A DNA stretch of 64,000 nucleotides. Source: Proteles cristata cristata. Lineage: Eukaryota; Chordata; Mammalia; Carnivora; Hyaenidae. A program made the position numbers and the translations under genes. The DNA is taken from assembly GCA_017311185.1 (NCBI GenBank), contig JAESUZ010003900.1, forward strand, positions 496,001 through 560,000, in the 5' to 3' direction. The stretch's first letter is position 1. Every line of letters starts with the position of its first letter. A model generated the notes under the pieces. That model searched no databases, was not told where the DNA came from, and saw only the letters and a program-made list of their open reading frames with translations. Positions 35,164-47,991 of the stretch are shown one piece after another.

Positions 35164-35556
35164 ACTATCCAGATAGTAAGTTATAAGAGGGTTGAGCCCA
35201 AGGCAAGTTTGACTGTTAAGTGTACTTACTGTTTTATTTTAGAATTGTCAAATTTGTTCTGTGTTTTTTTTAGTTAAGTTTTTCAACATTTAAATATTAA
35301 AATATAATGGGCAATGAAATAAATTACATCAATAAGTCTAGTTTTACTTTATTTCTACCACTTTGTATTTAAAATGCATGTGTCTAAATTAATGTACATA
35401 TGAATATATACACATATACATTTGTAAATGTAAACATACATACATAAATATATATGCACACATCACACACATACACTTACTTGTATGAAAAGTTTTAGAA
35501 ATTACCCTTTATCATTTAAAGGATTGTACCCTGGACACTATAATGATTTGTAGGTA
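35164..35556. other. Unclassified AT-rich sequence
   Basis: Contains TACATA/ACACAT low complexity near 35395-35480. No gene. Confidence 0.4.
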
Positions 35557-35573
35557 TATAAGTTATTTTTCTT

Positions 35574-36633
35574 TTCTTTTCTTTTTTTTTAGAATTTTAT
35601 TTTATTTTATTTTTCTTTTTTTTTGCCTTTGTTTTTTTTTTTTTTTTTTTACAAATAGTTTATTGTCAAATTAGTTTCCACATAACACCCAGTGCTCATC
35701 CCCACAAGTGTCCTCCTCCATGCCCACCCCTCCTCCCCCCCACATCCACCAGTCCTCAGTTGTTGTCAGCATTCAAGAGTCTCTCATGGTTTGCCTCTCT
35801 CCCTTTCCCCCACCATTTCCGCCCTTCTTCTCCCCCTTGGTCCTCTGTTAAGTTCCTCCTAATCCTCCTATACGTGCACACATATGATATTTGTCCTTCT
35901 CTGCCTGACTTATTTCGCTCAGCATAACACCCTCAAGGTCCATCCATGTTGCTACACATGGCCAGATTTCATTGTTTCTCATTGCCATGTAGTATTCCAT
36001 GGTATAGATAAACCACATCTTCTTGATCCATTCATCTGTTGATGGACACTTAGGCTCTTTCCAGGTTTTAGCTATTGTGGAGAGTGCTGCTATGAACATT
36101 GGGGTACATGTGCTCCTATGCATCAACATTTCTGTATCCCTTGGGTAAATTCCTAGCAGTGCTATTGCTGGGTCATAGGGGAGTTCTATTGTTAGTTTCC
36201 TTAGGAACCTCCACACTGTTTTCCAGAGGGGCTGCACCAGTTTACATTCCCATCAACAGTGTAGGAGAGTGCCCGTTTCTCCACATCCTCGCCAGCATCT
36301 AGAGTTCTCTGATTGGCTCATTTTAGCCACTCTGACTGGCGTGAGGTGGTATCTCAGTGTGGTTTTGATTTGTATTTCCCTGATGAGGAGGGATGCTGAG
36401 CATCGTTTCATGTGTCTGTTGGCCATCTGGATGTCCTCTTTGGAGAAGTGTCTGTTCATATCTTCTGCCCATTTCTTCACTGGGTTGTTTGTTTTTCGGG
36501 CGTGTAGTTTGGTGAGTTCCTTGTAGATTCTGGATATGAACCCTTTATCTGATATGTCATTTGCAACTATCTTTTCCCATTCCGTTGGTTGCCTATTAAT
36601 TTTCTGGGTTGTTTCCTTTGCTGTGCAGAAGCT
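35574..36633 (-). mobile_element. L1 retrotransposon, 5'-truncated, young
   Basis: A minus-strand L1 with 3' UTR and the last ~400 codons of ORF2. A perfect 17-bp duplication tataagttatttttctt is at 35557-35573 and 36634-36650. The tail (left end, 35574-35650) is a complex A-rich run of three poly(A) blocks separated by short non-A spacers. ORF2 is interrupted by TGA at 36253-36255. Nearly identical by eye to the same region of the L1 at 49.4 kb. Confidence 0.97.
35848..36480 (-). pseudogene. L1 ORF2 C-terminal region with in-frame stop
   Basis: Two consecutive pieces in the same frame: 36480-36253, with [18 protein letters not shown] and [14 protein letters not shown], then after one TGA the remainder 36252-35848, with [18 protein letters not shown] and MWFIYTMEYYMAMRNNE. 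The stop replaces a Trp codon of the conserved Cys-Trp-Trp block. The Cys-rich C-terminus of ORF2 is needed for L1 RNP function, so this copy is dead even apart from the truncation. Confidence 0.9.
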
Positions 36634-36650
36634 TATAAGTTATTTTTCTT

Positions 36651-39600
36651 ATTCCTATAAAGATGTTAGCCTAAAAACAGCATTCAAAGCTTTCAAAATG
36701 AAGAGGCAGCCTGCCTTTTATATTCTGAATGAAAATGTGATTCTATTTTCCAATAACTGATCCTGTAAGAAAATGGCCTGATTGCCAGCTATGAACCAGC
36801 AGCTTCTGTGAGTGACAGTTGTGCCTTTCAGTTCCTTTGGTACTCACTAAATATGATATACTGTTATTTTTATGTGTGTAAGTTTTGTCTTTTAAGTAGA
36901 TTCTATTTCTTGATGACGATATCCTTTCATCTCTTCCCAGAGACATTTATGGAAACTTGCCTGTTGTCTCCACTGGATAATGTTTGAGCAGAAGAACAGA
37001 AACCCACAGACACTGGTAAAGTAAGTAGTTGGTTTATTTTAATACTACACCTCACAGAAACGAAGAACAGGAAACACAGGTAGATCTCATGAGAAAAGGA
37101 GCTTCAACTGTAGGATCAGTCAATGTAAATTATATTGAAGGAAACTTTTCTTCAGCTTTTCTAATTTTCTGGAATCACAGTTATGGCTAAGTATAAATTA
37201 AGCTCACAATGGACTCTACGTGCTTCTGAGAGGCCAGAATATTCTGAAGAGAATTCCAGTGAGTGATCCACAACGGTGGTTAGACCTCTCTCCATAGAAC
37301 TTACCTAAAACTGTCCTACTACTCTAGTGAATAAAAAGAGAAATGTAAGGGCAGATGAAAGAGTCAGAGGGTCTTGGCAGTACACTTGGGCAGAGTGTAC
37401 TGTTGACCAGGAATGGTGAGGCATTGAAATGTAAGAAAAAGCATTTATTATTAGGTCTTAGAATTGTAATTTGAGGAGCACAGGTTCAGGTAGAAACCCA
37501 AAAGGATCCCATTGAGAAAAAATGGTGAGAAACTTTTAAAGGAAAACATGAATAAATTTCTATGAATTCCATAAGTTTTTTTTAAAGTATTCTGATTGGA
37601 GGGTACATAATATGAATTTGTAATCCATTGGTTTACTTAGGTCATCTCATCACTTTTTAAGAAAAAGCACATTTTTCATAGTCCTCATCAGTCCTTTCTT
37701 AGCAGTTTTAACACTTTTGTTTCCCATTGGCATCAGCAAAATTTAAGTAGTTCAACAAAATGGAATAGTGAAAACAAGATGGAGTCGCTTGGGTTGTCTT
37801 GTCAGTGAGACCTGTAGTCTTCCCTTCACAGAACCGAAAATGGTATGAGGCTAGTCAGTATCCTCCCCTCACCTCTTATCCTTTCTCAGCCACGGGAGAG
37901 GGAAAGTAAGGTCTCCTTACCACCACCAAAGCCAAATTTGAAGGCTGATCAAGGAGAATTACTAGGAGATATTGAGGTTTTCTAAGAAATAGAACTGGGC
38001 ATCTCATTCCCTGGGTGGATGTTGGGCAAATTGCAGAACTTGAAGGCCCATTGTTTTGGGATGCGGAGAGATGAGAGTAATGAGAAGGCTCTCAGTAGAC
38101 CTTAACTTGTATTCTTTGAGTTTGGCATGTTGTCCATTTATTGTGTACAGATTATAGCAGGCTGAGGATCATCTGGAGTATCTCATACTGTTAGGGCTTA
38201 GGGAAGAATGCTAAAGCATATTTGGAAAAAGATGGAGGCAGCCTCTGTTCCATCCTTGTTCCCGTTGACCCTCGGTTGATGAGAAAGAGGATCTCATTAG
38301 TTCAGAGATATTTGTTGGAAGGAGAAAGGAGTTAAGGACAGAGGGCACAGAGCTGTCCAAATAGCTGCCACACAAAGCAATGAGATGCCCAATATTAAAA
38401 AATAAAGGATCAGAAACTTGATTTCAAGCAGGATTACATAAGGACAAAGCTGCCTCTGTCTGAGGGGTTGATCAACAGTGGAGGGATGTGGGATCAAAGT
38501 GAAGCCTATTTTAAGAAAAATCACACTTACCATCTCCTCAGGGATATCCAGCATCAGATAGGACCAAACAGAATCAAAATGTGCAGAGATAATGATAACC
38601 AGAGACAGCCTTGCCGGGTGAAGTCTGGGCACATTTCCTCATTTTCATGCCTTTCTCTTCTACCACCAAGCCATAAAAAGAGAAAGCAACTAGAAAGGGT
38701 GGATGGGAGTTGGGGCACTGCAGGGAGTAAATGCTCTGAATGAGACATGAGACTGGAGTATTAAATTAGACTAAACTACATTTTAATATCTGACAATGAA
38801 CCAGAAGATATAGAAACTTTCTAAGCCAAAGGAATGGGATTTAACAGGGCACAATTGAAAGGAATAATTGAAAAATAAAGCCAACAAGTGTTACTAAAAG
38901 CTAGCCTTATTAAGGTCAATGAATGTCTACTTCTCTCATGGCTTGTTTACTTTTTGCCTCTTTCAATCTCAAGTGTACAGTCTCTCCCATTCTCTTATTT
39001 CCTTTACCTTTATCTCCTCTCTACCTATGTAAGTTTGTCCTGCCTGAATATAACTTTATATGGCCTATGGTCCAACCACCATCTGACTATGGTTCTCCTA
39101 CTACACATTTTCAAGAGGAGTTATTTAAGTTGCTTAACTCATCTAGCAATTGATTGTCTGTAGGTGCGTCACTGGTCCCATTAGCTTTGGCCTTACTACG
39201 GACACGTGGTACAGACAGCAACAGACATGGAGGTTGTACTAAGTTTATATAGAAGGGGGCATTGCAAGTAGGTAATAATTAGAGATTACTCAGACTGAGT
39301 GTTCACTTAACATTTTTGGGATTGTGGTGCCTTTTGGATGAGTCAGTTTCTTGAACATACATCTGTAACTTCCTCAAATCATGAAGTGATTCTCTGGTGA
39401 CACATCAAGGTGAATCATAATAAATTTGTTTACTAACCTATTGCTTGTGAACAAAGAGGAAGTCGTGTTAAGCAAGTCAGCTATGACATCTGTTTTTGGA
39501 AGAAGAGATGAAACAAGCAAAATAATCTTCCTGTAAATTACTTGCTCACGATTAAGCCAAGAGCTGCAGGTAAATGAAAAGTGCAATTGCATTAGTAATG

Positions 39601-40570
39601 TACTTATTCCTCAAAGTGGGATATAAAAAATTATACGTACAGCTTAATGTCACTTTTAGAGAAGCACTGATCTTCATGGGGTCAGCAGGGCCTGAAGCTC
39701 CGGGATTGCGGTGTTTCTGAGTGATATCTCATTCACACCATGTCCTTGAGAGCAGCCAAGGGTTTTGCATTTGATATGCATTGAGTAGACACACACACAT
39801 GCCGGACCCTGTATTTTCTTGTTACTTGGCAACAGTTTCTTTTTCTTCTTAGCAACAGTGGAGTGAAGAGCTTTTTGAAAACTGAAAAGACTAGAGAACA
39901 GAAAAAGTCAAAGCCTTCCATATTCCCTCCGGCTGGAGGGCATATTAGAAGGAGATTGGATTCAGCTATGTATAAAATGAAGTCTATTTGTTATCTAGTT
40001 ATGAGTATGTTCCTATTGAAATTTAACCCAAAGTCATAATACCTTCATTATTTAACTGTTTCACTCCTCAACCACAGTTAGTTAAGTATTATGAAACAAA
40101 GGCTCTCAGTGAGTTTATGTCCACATCAGTTTTCCCGGTACACGTGGCTCACGCTGAAAAGAAATGTATCAGGAAAGGCAGTAATTTTCAGGTAACTTAT
40201 TATCTGGTTGCTCAACCACTGTCTAGATTTTTCACTCAGAAAGAGATCGCTCGTCTTCGTCTCATCTTGGTGGAAATTATGACTTTTTTTAAAGCAAGAA
40301 ATAAACTTTTATTAAGTCACTGAGAATTTAGAATTTGTTATGGCTGTTCATGTCACTTAAGTAGTAGACTAGTCCCAAAAACAAAAAACAAAAAACAAAA
40401 AAAAACTTATTTGAAGGAGTATCACATCTCAAGTGATCTTGTTTGGGGTGAAAGATTCATTGCCTTAGCTGGTGAGAGGAGCCGCCAGTTCTGCACAGTG
40501 TTGCCACAGTCATACCAAAGAGTGAGCGCCCCCACCTCACTGAAGTGAAGCCTCAAGTCATTCTCGTTGT
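36651..40570. other. Unclassified sequence, no gene seen
   Basis: The longest stretch without a recognised element (3.9 kb). Open frames at 38297-38632 minus, 38468-38743 plus and 38888-39163 plus overlap each other and lack domains. A CAAAAAA tract lies at 40377-40405. The composition and lack of young repeats would suit a single-copy anchor. Confidence 0.4.
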
Positions 40571-40579
40571 TTATGTTTG

Positions 40580-41600
40580 CTTTCTATAGGGAAACACACA
40601 GATCTAAGTGTACATTTCCACATTGAATCAAGTGTATATATATAGTCACTATGTCAATTAAGATATCAACATTTTTAACACCCCACAGATGTCCCTCTGC
40701 CACACTGCAAACCAATGCACACTGCTACCGAGGCAGTCAAAGTCATGATATTTACAACCATAAAGTGTTTTTCTTGGTCTAGGATAAATGAAAATAGAAT
40801 CATACCAGATAGATTCTTTTTGTCTGTCTTTCTTCACTTAGCAGGGTGCTTTTCCCCCCACTCATCCATGTTGTTGCATGTGTCTGTAGTTTGCTTTAAA
40901 AAAAAATTGCATTATAGTATTCCATACCACAATTTGTGTATTGATTATTCTGTTGATAGTGATTCCAGTTGTTTCCTATTTGGGATTGTTATGAATAAAT
41001 CTTCTATGAGCGAATGCTCATGTAGAAGTCTTTTTGTGGACATAGTCCTCAAAATCTGTTGGGCAAATACTTAAGAGTGGAATTTTGAGTCACATAAATG
41101 CGTATTTACTTGCGTGAGAAGCTACTGAACAGTTTTTCAAAGTGGCTGCATCATCTTACATTTCCACCTGCAGTGTGTGAACTCATCTGACTCCATATGG
41201 TTGCCAATACTTGATGTGTCACTTTTTAAAAAATTAGTGATTCTCCTCTGTGTAAAATGGTATCAAATTGTGATTTTAATTTTCGTTGTGCTGACAACAA
41301 ATGAAATTAAGCATTGTAAGTCTTCTTTTGTGAAGTGCCTTCTCAATACTATTTTTCACTTTTTACTGAATTGTTTCTTTTTGATATTAATTTATAGGAA
41401 TCTATTTACATGTTCTGAATACATATGCTTTCAGGCTCACCCACCCCCTGTCCTACTCCACACGCATTTTTTTCCCAGTCTGTGTCTTGCCTTTTCATTT
41501 TTAAAAATGGTGATAATAAGGAAAAGTTTTTATTTTTAGTGAAGGTCAATTTAACATGTTTATTTTTATTTTAGTGCTTTTCTATTCTCTCTGAGAAAAT
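40580..41600 (-). mobile_element. Old L1 3' region, antisense
   Basis: Follows the antisense old-L1 order: 'ttagcagggtgcttttcccc', 'catccatgttgttgcatgtgtc', 'gcattatagtattccataccac', 'ttgttatgaataaatcttctatgag', 'gtttttcaaagtggctgcatcatc', 'gatttgatttt'-type block near 41270. Many indels, frames short. Ends approximate. Confidence 0.75.
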
Positions 41601-41754
41601 TCAACCAATCTATGTTTTCTTCCAGAAGATTTATAATTTTTCTTTTATATTTTATATACATGCCTGGCAATGCCATTTTTTTTAGCTCTTCAAATGCCCC
41701 ATTCCCTCTATACATGCATTGCATATTATGTAAAAATCACCATCCTTTCTGTTT

Positions 41755-41945
41755 CATAGAAGGCGGTATAGTATTACAGAAGATCATGGATTCTGTAGGC
41801 AAACTGCTGAGTTCAAATATTCTCTTCCTAGCAATGTGCTTCGGTTTCTTTGCTTGTAAGATGGAAATCATAATAATTCATTTTTATAAAGATTGAGTGA
41901 GTTCAAGTATGTAAAATAGAGCAAATTGTACCACATTGTGAGAGC
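41755..41945 (+). mobile_element. MIR
   Basis: Sense MIR signature: 'atcatggattctgtaggcaaactgctgagttcaaat', then 'cttctttgcttgtaagatggaaatcataataat', then 'aagattgagtgagttcaagtatgtaaa'. About 190 bp. Confidence 0.75.
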
Positions 41946-43138
41946 CGTATAGATCTAAATGGAGATATATTCACTATACCATATTATATTTCCAGGTTCT
42001 GTTCCAGGAGCACTTCCACTAGGAAACTTTGTTAGTGCTTCCAGTCTGGGTGGGAGCTTGCCTGCAAAATTTGTGCATGATACTCACCCCTCTTCTACAC
42101 CCAGGGTGCTGGAATACATCTACCACTTTCTTTAAGAAAATACAAATATAATAATGCAAAATCCTGAGACCTATCTGAGCAGCACCAGTGTAGCCATTCA
42201 ATATTTGAATCCCAGCAGTAGGTATACCTATTGCCTAATCTCTGCCGTCACCCACTCCCACCCCCAACAAACTGGCACTGCTTTTTATTAGCGTATATAT
42301 GAGGAAGATATCTGCCTCCTTTTTGCTTCCTCCTTCCATTATCTTCTTTGTTCTTCTCCTTTTCTGTCCATGCACACAAAAGGAACAATTACTAAGATTA
42401 TTGGCGAGACACAAGAATATTGCTTAGACCATCACTAACTGGGAAGCACACTCTGTGTAGACACTCTCTGTGGGTGTGCCCATGAGCAACTGTGTCTTCT
42501 ACGCCAGGCAATGGTGAGCCAGTTAACAGCCCTCTTAGAACTCATCCATCTTGTTCTCCACTCTTCCTTCCAAATGAGTTGAAACGCATTCATTAATACC
42601 TTCATTTCCTCTGCGACCTGCCTATTCCAAGCCTAACAAAATGCCAGAAATTTAATTTTGTACATATTCTCTTGGGCCTTTATACTTTGCCACATGTTCT
42701 AACTCAGCTTGGCCTGATCTCTCCTTTGAGCATCTCAGGCACAAGACTAATAAATAACAAATTGACATGCTTACCCATGTATGTAGAATGAATAACATAG
42801 TAAATTTGTAGGGAACAGTGCCTTGTCAAGACAGGATTAGTGTATTCCTGGATTTCTTTCAGAAACTGGGATGAGACTTGGTTATTATTACTGGTCTCGA
42901 GTTGGCTTTATTCCCAGCTTCTCTTTTAAGTTGAATTGTGATACAGAAATTACTTTTTGTAAAATGGATATAAATGCCATTAACAGTCATAACTCAAATT
43001 TGTAGAATCATGTGATGCTATGATTTGGAGAGCCGGGCTCTAAATACAACTCAACATACAAAAACAGTATAAAATTATGTGAAATGTGGCAAATCATTTA
43101 ATCTCTGACATATTTCTCTCAAAGAAAGAACTATAAAA
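41946..43138. other. Unclassified sequence
   Basis: No recognised gene or repeat. Somewhat GC-richer than its surroundings around 42000-42560. Confidence 0.4.
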
Positions 43139-43147
43139 TACATTCTA

Positions 43148-43272
43148 CTCGGGGTGCCTGCATGGCTAAGTCAGTTGAGTGTCTGACTCTTGATTTTGAC
43201 TCGGTCATAGTCTCAAGGTCATGGGATCAAGTCCCATGTTGGACTCTGCACTGAGTGTAGAGCCTGCTTAAG

Positions 43273-43312
<40 letters not shown>

Positions 43313-43350
43313 TATTATATAAAATAGTTATATTTTATAAAAAATAAAAC
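43148..43350 (+). mobile_element. Older carnivore SINE with (TC)n
   Basis: Head 'ggggtgcctgcatggctaagtcagttgag', older-type 'gactcttgattttgactcggtcatagtctcaaggtcatgggatc', then (TC)n at 43275-43308. Duplication tacattcta at 43139-43147 and 43351-43359. Confidence 0.95.
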
Positions 43351-43359
43351 TACATTCTA

Positions 43360-44744
43360 GTTAATTTAACATATTATAATGGTTTTTAAAATATATATAT
43401 TTAAATTATAACTGTTTATAACATTATTTTCTAGGTCAAGAACCTGAAAAGTTAACTAAATTATTCAAAGACAGAGTTTGCCAGTAGAAGGAACTAAATT
43501 TCAGGCTAGTGCTCTTTGCTTCCATTTTATTGTCCTTCAAAATGAAGTAAATTCTATAATGTGACTCAATACAGAGAAGAAAGTAATTCTGTCTTGCAGT
43601 TCTTGTGCTGGAACTCTAATGTATAAATGCTTCTTTTCACTTGCAGAGTTTGCACTTCCAGAATTAGATGAATATCTAAGCAACACTGCTGATCCGATGT
43701 ATTACCTTGTCATTTATCCAGTAACATATCTTGTAGGATATGTTGTGGGATGCCCCAATCTCTCAATTTCATGACATTTTTATTGTGTCCTCCCCAGGAC
43801 CGTTAACTTCTCTGCACCTATACCCCTACTCCTACAACTAAGCTCTGGATTTTGAGGTCAGTAAGTTCTAAGTAACAGTCCTCAGTGATGAGCATGGCCT
43901 CTGGACTCAGGGTCCTTCGCCTGTTAATCTCACATACAGGTCAAGTCTCCCATAACTCCCTGATTTGATGGGTTAACAATATCAAAGCTAGAGGCCTATA
44001 GTCAATTTAGACAAAAATTAACCCCTTCCAGAGAGATGGGGTTTCCCTCTCCAACAGAGCTCCCAGATACCTCAAAACTAAAATCCACCCAGGCTGTAAC
44101 TGACTTTGAAATTCTTTTTTCAACAAAAAGAAAACAACCCTGACTATCTTGGCAGCTTGTCAGGACCCACTGTCCTAGGTAACACATCAATCCTTGCCCT
44201 CATCCCATTCATATCTTTTGCCTGGGAAACTCACTCACCACTTATTACAAAACTCATTCCGAATGTTTGCCCCCCAGATTCAGTATATCATATTTTTAAT
44301 CTCCTTTATATCCTTGATCACAGAGGGGCTGATGTTTACAAACCACCTGGTCCCACATCATCATTCTTGAGGACTGTCATTTGGATCATCTTCTTCTTGT
44401 CATTATGAGCCAATTTTGCTATTTGTGTGAAAGGCCTGTGTAAAAGCCTAGCCTCTCTTTCATGACCTCCTTTTTTTTTTTCCAGGAACATTACCTACAC
44501 TTCATTTATATTAGTGCTTCCATAGCTACTCTGTGCTTTTCTTGATCAAGTGTTGAAAGGTTTAGCTTTTAGAGCTCTGAGATTGGAATCATTCTTAGTG
44601 ATGAAAGCTTCTATACTTCCAGTTATCTAACTCAGTTGTGCTCATTTCACATGTTTAAGATAAATATGAAGAATGTGAGAAAAAGTAAAGGAAACCATGA
44701 ATTAGAGGCTTTAGTGAAGTCAGCTGTCATGGTTTAGCATTACG

Positions 44745-44776
<32 letters not shown>

Positions 44777-45963
44777 CAGATATATTTTATCTAAGTTTTA
44801 CACTGATATCAGGAAGACTTTCTTGAACATTTTACTCTCTCCCTCTCTCTCTCCCCAATTCCTCCTTATATATATAGTAATATAAAGTATATAATAAAAT
44901 AGAAATATAATATTAGTTTTAAGTTATTTTGTTAAATATATTAAACAATTATTTAAAGATTAAAATATTAAATATTATAATTATCTTAAAATGTAAAATT
45001 GGAAGGATAAAAGTTACAAAATAAAAATATAAATTTAAAAATTTCCTTGCAACACTGCTCCTACTTTAGAGACAGTGCTATTTTTTTTTTTTGCCTGCTA
45101 TTTATTTTCCTTACATAGACCTCAACTAGGAAAACCCGATTCTGAATCAAACCACCTGCTCATCTTCTCTGTGCCTGTAATGTGGCTGTTGAGCCCTACT
45201 AGAGTAAGAACCACAAATAGAAATTTTGTTTTGCATTATAAATACGTGTTCTCTATTTTAGCTGAGTACTCGTATCATCAATTAATCTGTCTGGATTCTA
45301 GTTAGTTCTTTCTCCTTTGCCAGCTAGCAGTTTGATGCTTTGCTGCTCTCTGAACTCTAACATTCTCATCTGCCCGCTTTCATTCTTACTAAATGAACGC
45401 ATCTCAGCTTCCAGTCTCACTAGATGATTGTGTAATTCAAAGAGTAATAGAAGTCATCAAATAAACTCAACTTTCTGCCTCCTTGTCCACAAAATGTCTC
45501 TGCACCCATTCTTTTTTTCTTTTTCTTTATTAGATTAGTTCCAGTTTGCCCAGGACTGTCTCAGTTTATGCATGTTGTCTTAGGATAGTTAGTAACAGTG
45601 CCTCCTTTTATTATTAAAATGTTAACTTCGTTATACTAGAAGCCCCCGACCCTCCCAACTTCTGTCTCATTAGGAGGATATTATACCTTTTAACCTAGCT
45701 GTTGATTATACTGTTTCTCTTGTATCATCCACCTTTGTTTCAAATCTGGATTTCTGCCATCGATATTTATGTTTTTCCCATTATAAAAATTAAAACTCTT
45801 TACTGCATGGTTTGCTTAGCTACTTCTCTTTCTCATCCTACACTTCTTGAAAAGCTTTTCCAATTGAATATAAACTACTTATAGTTTACAATATATAAAT
45901 GATTGGAAAAGTTTTCTCTGATTCTACAGATGGAATTTCTGTGTGCTTCTTGTGTGCTTTTCC
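43360..45963. other. Unclassified sequence with AT-rich blocks
   Basis: No gene recognised. (TA)n microsatellite at 44745-44773. 44870-45045 is extremely AT-rich (ATATTAAAT/TTAAAT mixture) and could act as a matrix-attachment-like or unwinding-prone stretch, which is inference only. A frame at 44106-44408 plus has no domain. Confidence 0.4.
44745..44773. repeat. (TA)n microsatellite
   Basis: About 14 uninterrupted TA units. Confidence 0.97.
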
Positions 45964-46419
45964 TGTAACAGTTTCTCCAGAGAAACAGGCAATGAGGGAT
46001 ATATTGGTTCATGTAGTTATAGAGGCTGAGAAATCCCAAGATCCATAGGCAAGATAGAGATTCAGGAAAGCCAACAGTACACGTCTAGTCTGAGTCTGAA
46101 GGCCTGAGGCCCAGGAGAGCCGATGATGTAAACTCCAATCTGAGTCCAAATTGGACTCATGTAGGAAAAGACTGATGCCCCTGCTCAAAGAGAGTCATAC
46201 AGAGGCAGTGAATTCTCTCTTAGCATTGTTGTCTTATTCAGGCCTTTAGTGGTATGGATGAGGCCCCCTCACCACGGGGAGAGCAATCGCTCTTCAAGCT
46301 ACTGATTCCTTTTTTGATCTCATCCAGAAGCATCCTCCCAGGCACAGTGAGAATAATGTTTAACAAAATATCTGGGCACTCTGTGGCCTAGTCAGGTTGA
46401 CATATAAAATTAACCATCA
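45964..46419 (-). repeat. MLT2-like 3' LTR of the ERVL provirus
   Basis: 456 bp. On the minus strand it starts TGATGGTTAATTTTATATG and ends at the complement of 'tgtaacagtttctccagag' (CA end). Same family as the LTRs at 7.9 and 63.3 kb, but here it is directly joined to ERVL internal sequence, which is what identifies the family. Confidence 0.85.
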
Positions 46420-46420
46420 T

Positions 46421-46432
46421 AGTCTCTCCTTT
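46421..46432 (-). promoter_or_regulatory. Polypurine tract of the ERVL provirus
   Basis: Minus-strand AAAGGAGAGACT lies immediately upstream of the LTR start TGATGG. This is the expected position and composition of the plus-strand primer used in retroviral reverse transcription. Confidence 0.75.
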
Positions 46433-46939
46433 GTCAACGTGGCACACATATGCATCTTTTTCAACCTTACTTTATCTCGAAATAAGGAAAATAATAAGGC
46501 CATAACATAATTCCACCAAACATGATTCAACTATGCTATATATAACCAAAAATTCACTAAGCCCTTTCCAGAAGAGTGATGTTACTCTTTTCCTTGATAG
46601 GCCATAACTTAAATAGTATGATGTAAAATTAACAATATTTAAATGCTACAATATAAAGGCAACACATCTTATGTTACATGATAAGGAAATAAAATAGGGA
46701 AGAAAGTAAAGACATTTGTTATATATGTACATAGACATAATTGTAACAAAATAAAGAGAAAATATTCATGACAGTACTCATTTCTCTAACTAGTTATGTG
46801 GTTGTAGCTAGTATTTATAACTACCTTCTTCCGCTACACATTTTGCATTCTCTTTTCCTCAGCAAGCACTGGTTCTTCAGCTGGATATGGTTCTCAGTCA
46901 GGTAGGGTGATCCACACCTTTATTTCTAAAGGGTCTAGG

Positions 46940-47170
46940 CAATCAATAGTTCTGCCTGTGTTGGATTATTGTAATTTTACATTGACCTCAGTCCTCGGGC
47001 ATGGAAATACTAAGAGATGTCCTAAAGGATCTCCTGTTTTCCAGATATACTCTTCCTTAGCTCCATGGTGGAGTAGCAGCCCAATATTCCCTCTGCAGTC
47101 AGAATCAATCACCACAGACAGCCAGTATCTCCTTTCTTTGTCTGTTGGGTTAGGGAAAGGAGAGTCCAAG
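46940..47170 (-). pseudogene. ERVL dUTPase-like remnant
   Basis: A 67-codon open piece at 47169-46966 contains VVIDSDCRGNIG and KTGDPLGHLLVFPCP, in the order expected of a retroviral dUTPase (a conserved Gly/Asp loop followed by a Gly-rich segment). dUTPase hydrolyses dUTP to dUMP in the parent virus. The rest of the domain is broken, so no function is expected. Confidence 0.65.
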
Positions 47171-47423
47171 GTGGCTGGGCAGCAGTCTTAACTTCCAGTT
47201 CAGCGGAATCATTGCTGTGCCTCATGGTAAAAGCATCCCTCCTTTTGAAACTAATATTTCCAGGCCAGCAGAGCATAAGGTCATGGTAATAGCAAGTAGA
47301 TATTTTTGTTAGAGAAACAGTAGGAGTAATAGTGACGTGTATCACTCTCATTGCTACACCTTGATTCCTAGATAAGTACAACTTGGCTATAGGAGACGCA
47401 GCACCAGTTGAATGTTGATTCAA
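47109..47423 (-). pseudogene. ERVL pol open piece between integrase and dUTPase
   Basis: A 104-codon stop-free stretch in another frame than the dUTPase piece, consistent with a frameshift at their overlap. No catalytic motif is evident. The assignment rests on position within the provirus. Confidence 0.45.
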
Positions 47424-47631
47424 ATATTACATAGTCTTCTGGAGAACCTTGCCCCAATCTTGAAAGGTTGCAACCTAGCTGGCACTGTAACTCAGTGTTC
47501 AATAGGCCATTCCATCATTCTGTCATTATGATAGTGGGGACATTTTAAGACCAGTGAATTCTGTGAGCATGGGCCTGTTGCTGTACTTCATTTGGTATGA
47601 AGTGAGTTTCCTTTTAAAAAAATTATTTCTT

Positions 47632-47819
47632 GGGGCACCTGAGGGGCTCAGTCCATTAAGTGTTTGACTCTTGGTTTTGGCTTAGGTCATGATCTCATGG
47701 TTTATGAGTTCAAGCTCCGCTCTTCCAGCACAGAGCCTGCTTGGGATTTTTTCTCTCCCTCTCTCTCTGCCCTTTCCCCACTCGTTTTCTCTGTTTATCA
47801 AAATAAAGAAACTAAAAAA
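47632..47819 (+). mobile_element. Carnivore SINE inserted in another SINE's tail
   Basis: Head 'ggggcacctgaggggctcagtccattaag', older-type body, ends AAATAAAGAAACTAAAAAAG. Its flanks are the A/T-rich tail of the minus-strand SINE that follows, so it is the younger of the nested pair. Confidence 0.9.
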
Positions 47820-47991
47820 GCTATTTATTTATTTTTTGAGAGAGAGTGATGGGGGAGGGCAGAGAGAGAGAGGGGAGGAGGAAAGAGGATCTCAAGAAGG
47901 CTCTGCCAAGCTCAAACTCATGAACCATGATATCATGGTCTGAGCTGAAATCAAGTCAGACACTTAACCAACTGAGCCACTCAGGTGTCCC
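47820..47991 (-). mobile_element. Carnivore SINE (host of the nested SINE)
   Basis: Minus-strand copy with head complement 'ccaactgagccactcaggtgtcc' at 47991. The exact 13-bp duplication tgaagtgagtttc is at 47598-47610 and 47992-48004, outside both SINEs. The pair is tail-to-tail and could fold as a hairpin. Confidence 0.95.

Noticed and set aside
36099..36526. Plus-strand frames at 24.1-24.9, 36.1-36.5 and 50.1-50.7 kb that look protein-like and recur
   Set aside because: They recur only because they are reverse readings of the same L1 ORF2 region.
38297..39163. Cluster of 64-111-codon frames
   Set aside because: Frames on both strands overlap, with no repeat, signal or domain pattern and no convincing splice sites.
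43740..44060. Possible LTR-like repeat ('cccataactccctgatttgatggg')
   Set aside because: The phrase looks familiar from dispersed mammalian repeats, but I could not place the family or its ends, so it is not called.
47664..47943. Ser/Leu-rich plus-strand frames
   Set aside because: Translations of the nested SINE pair (CT-rich body).
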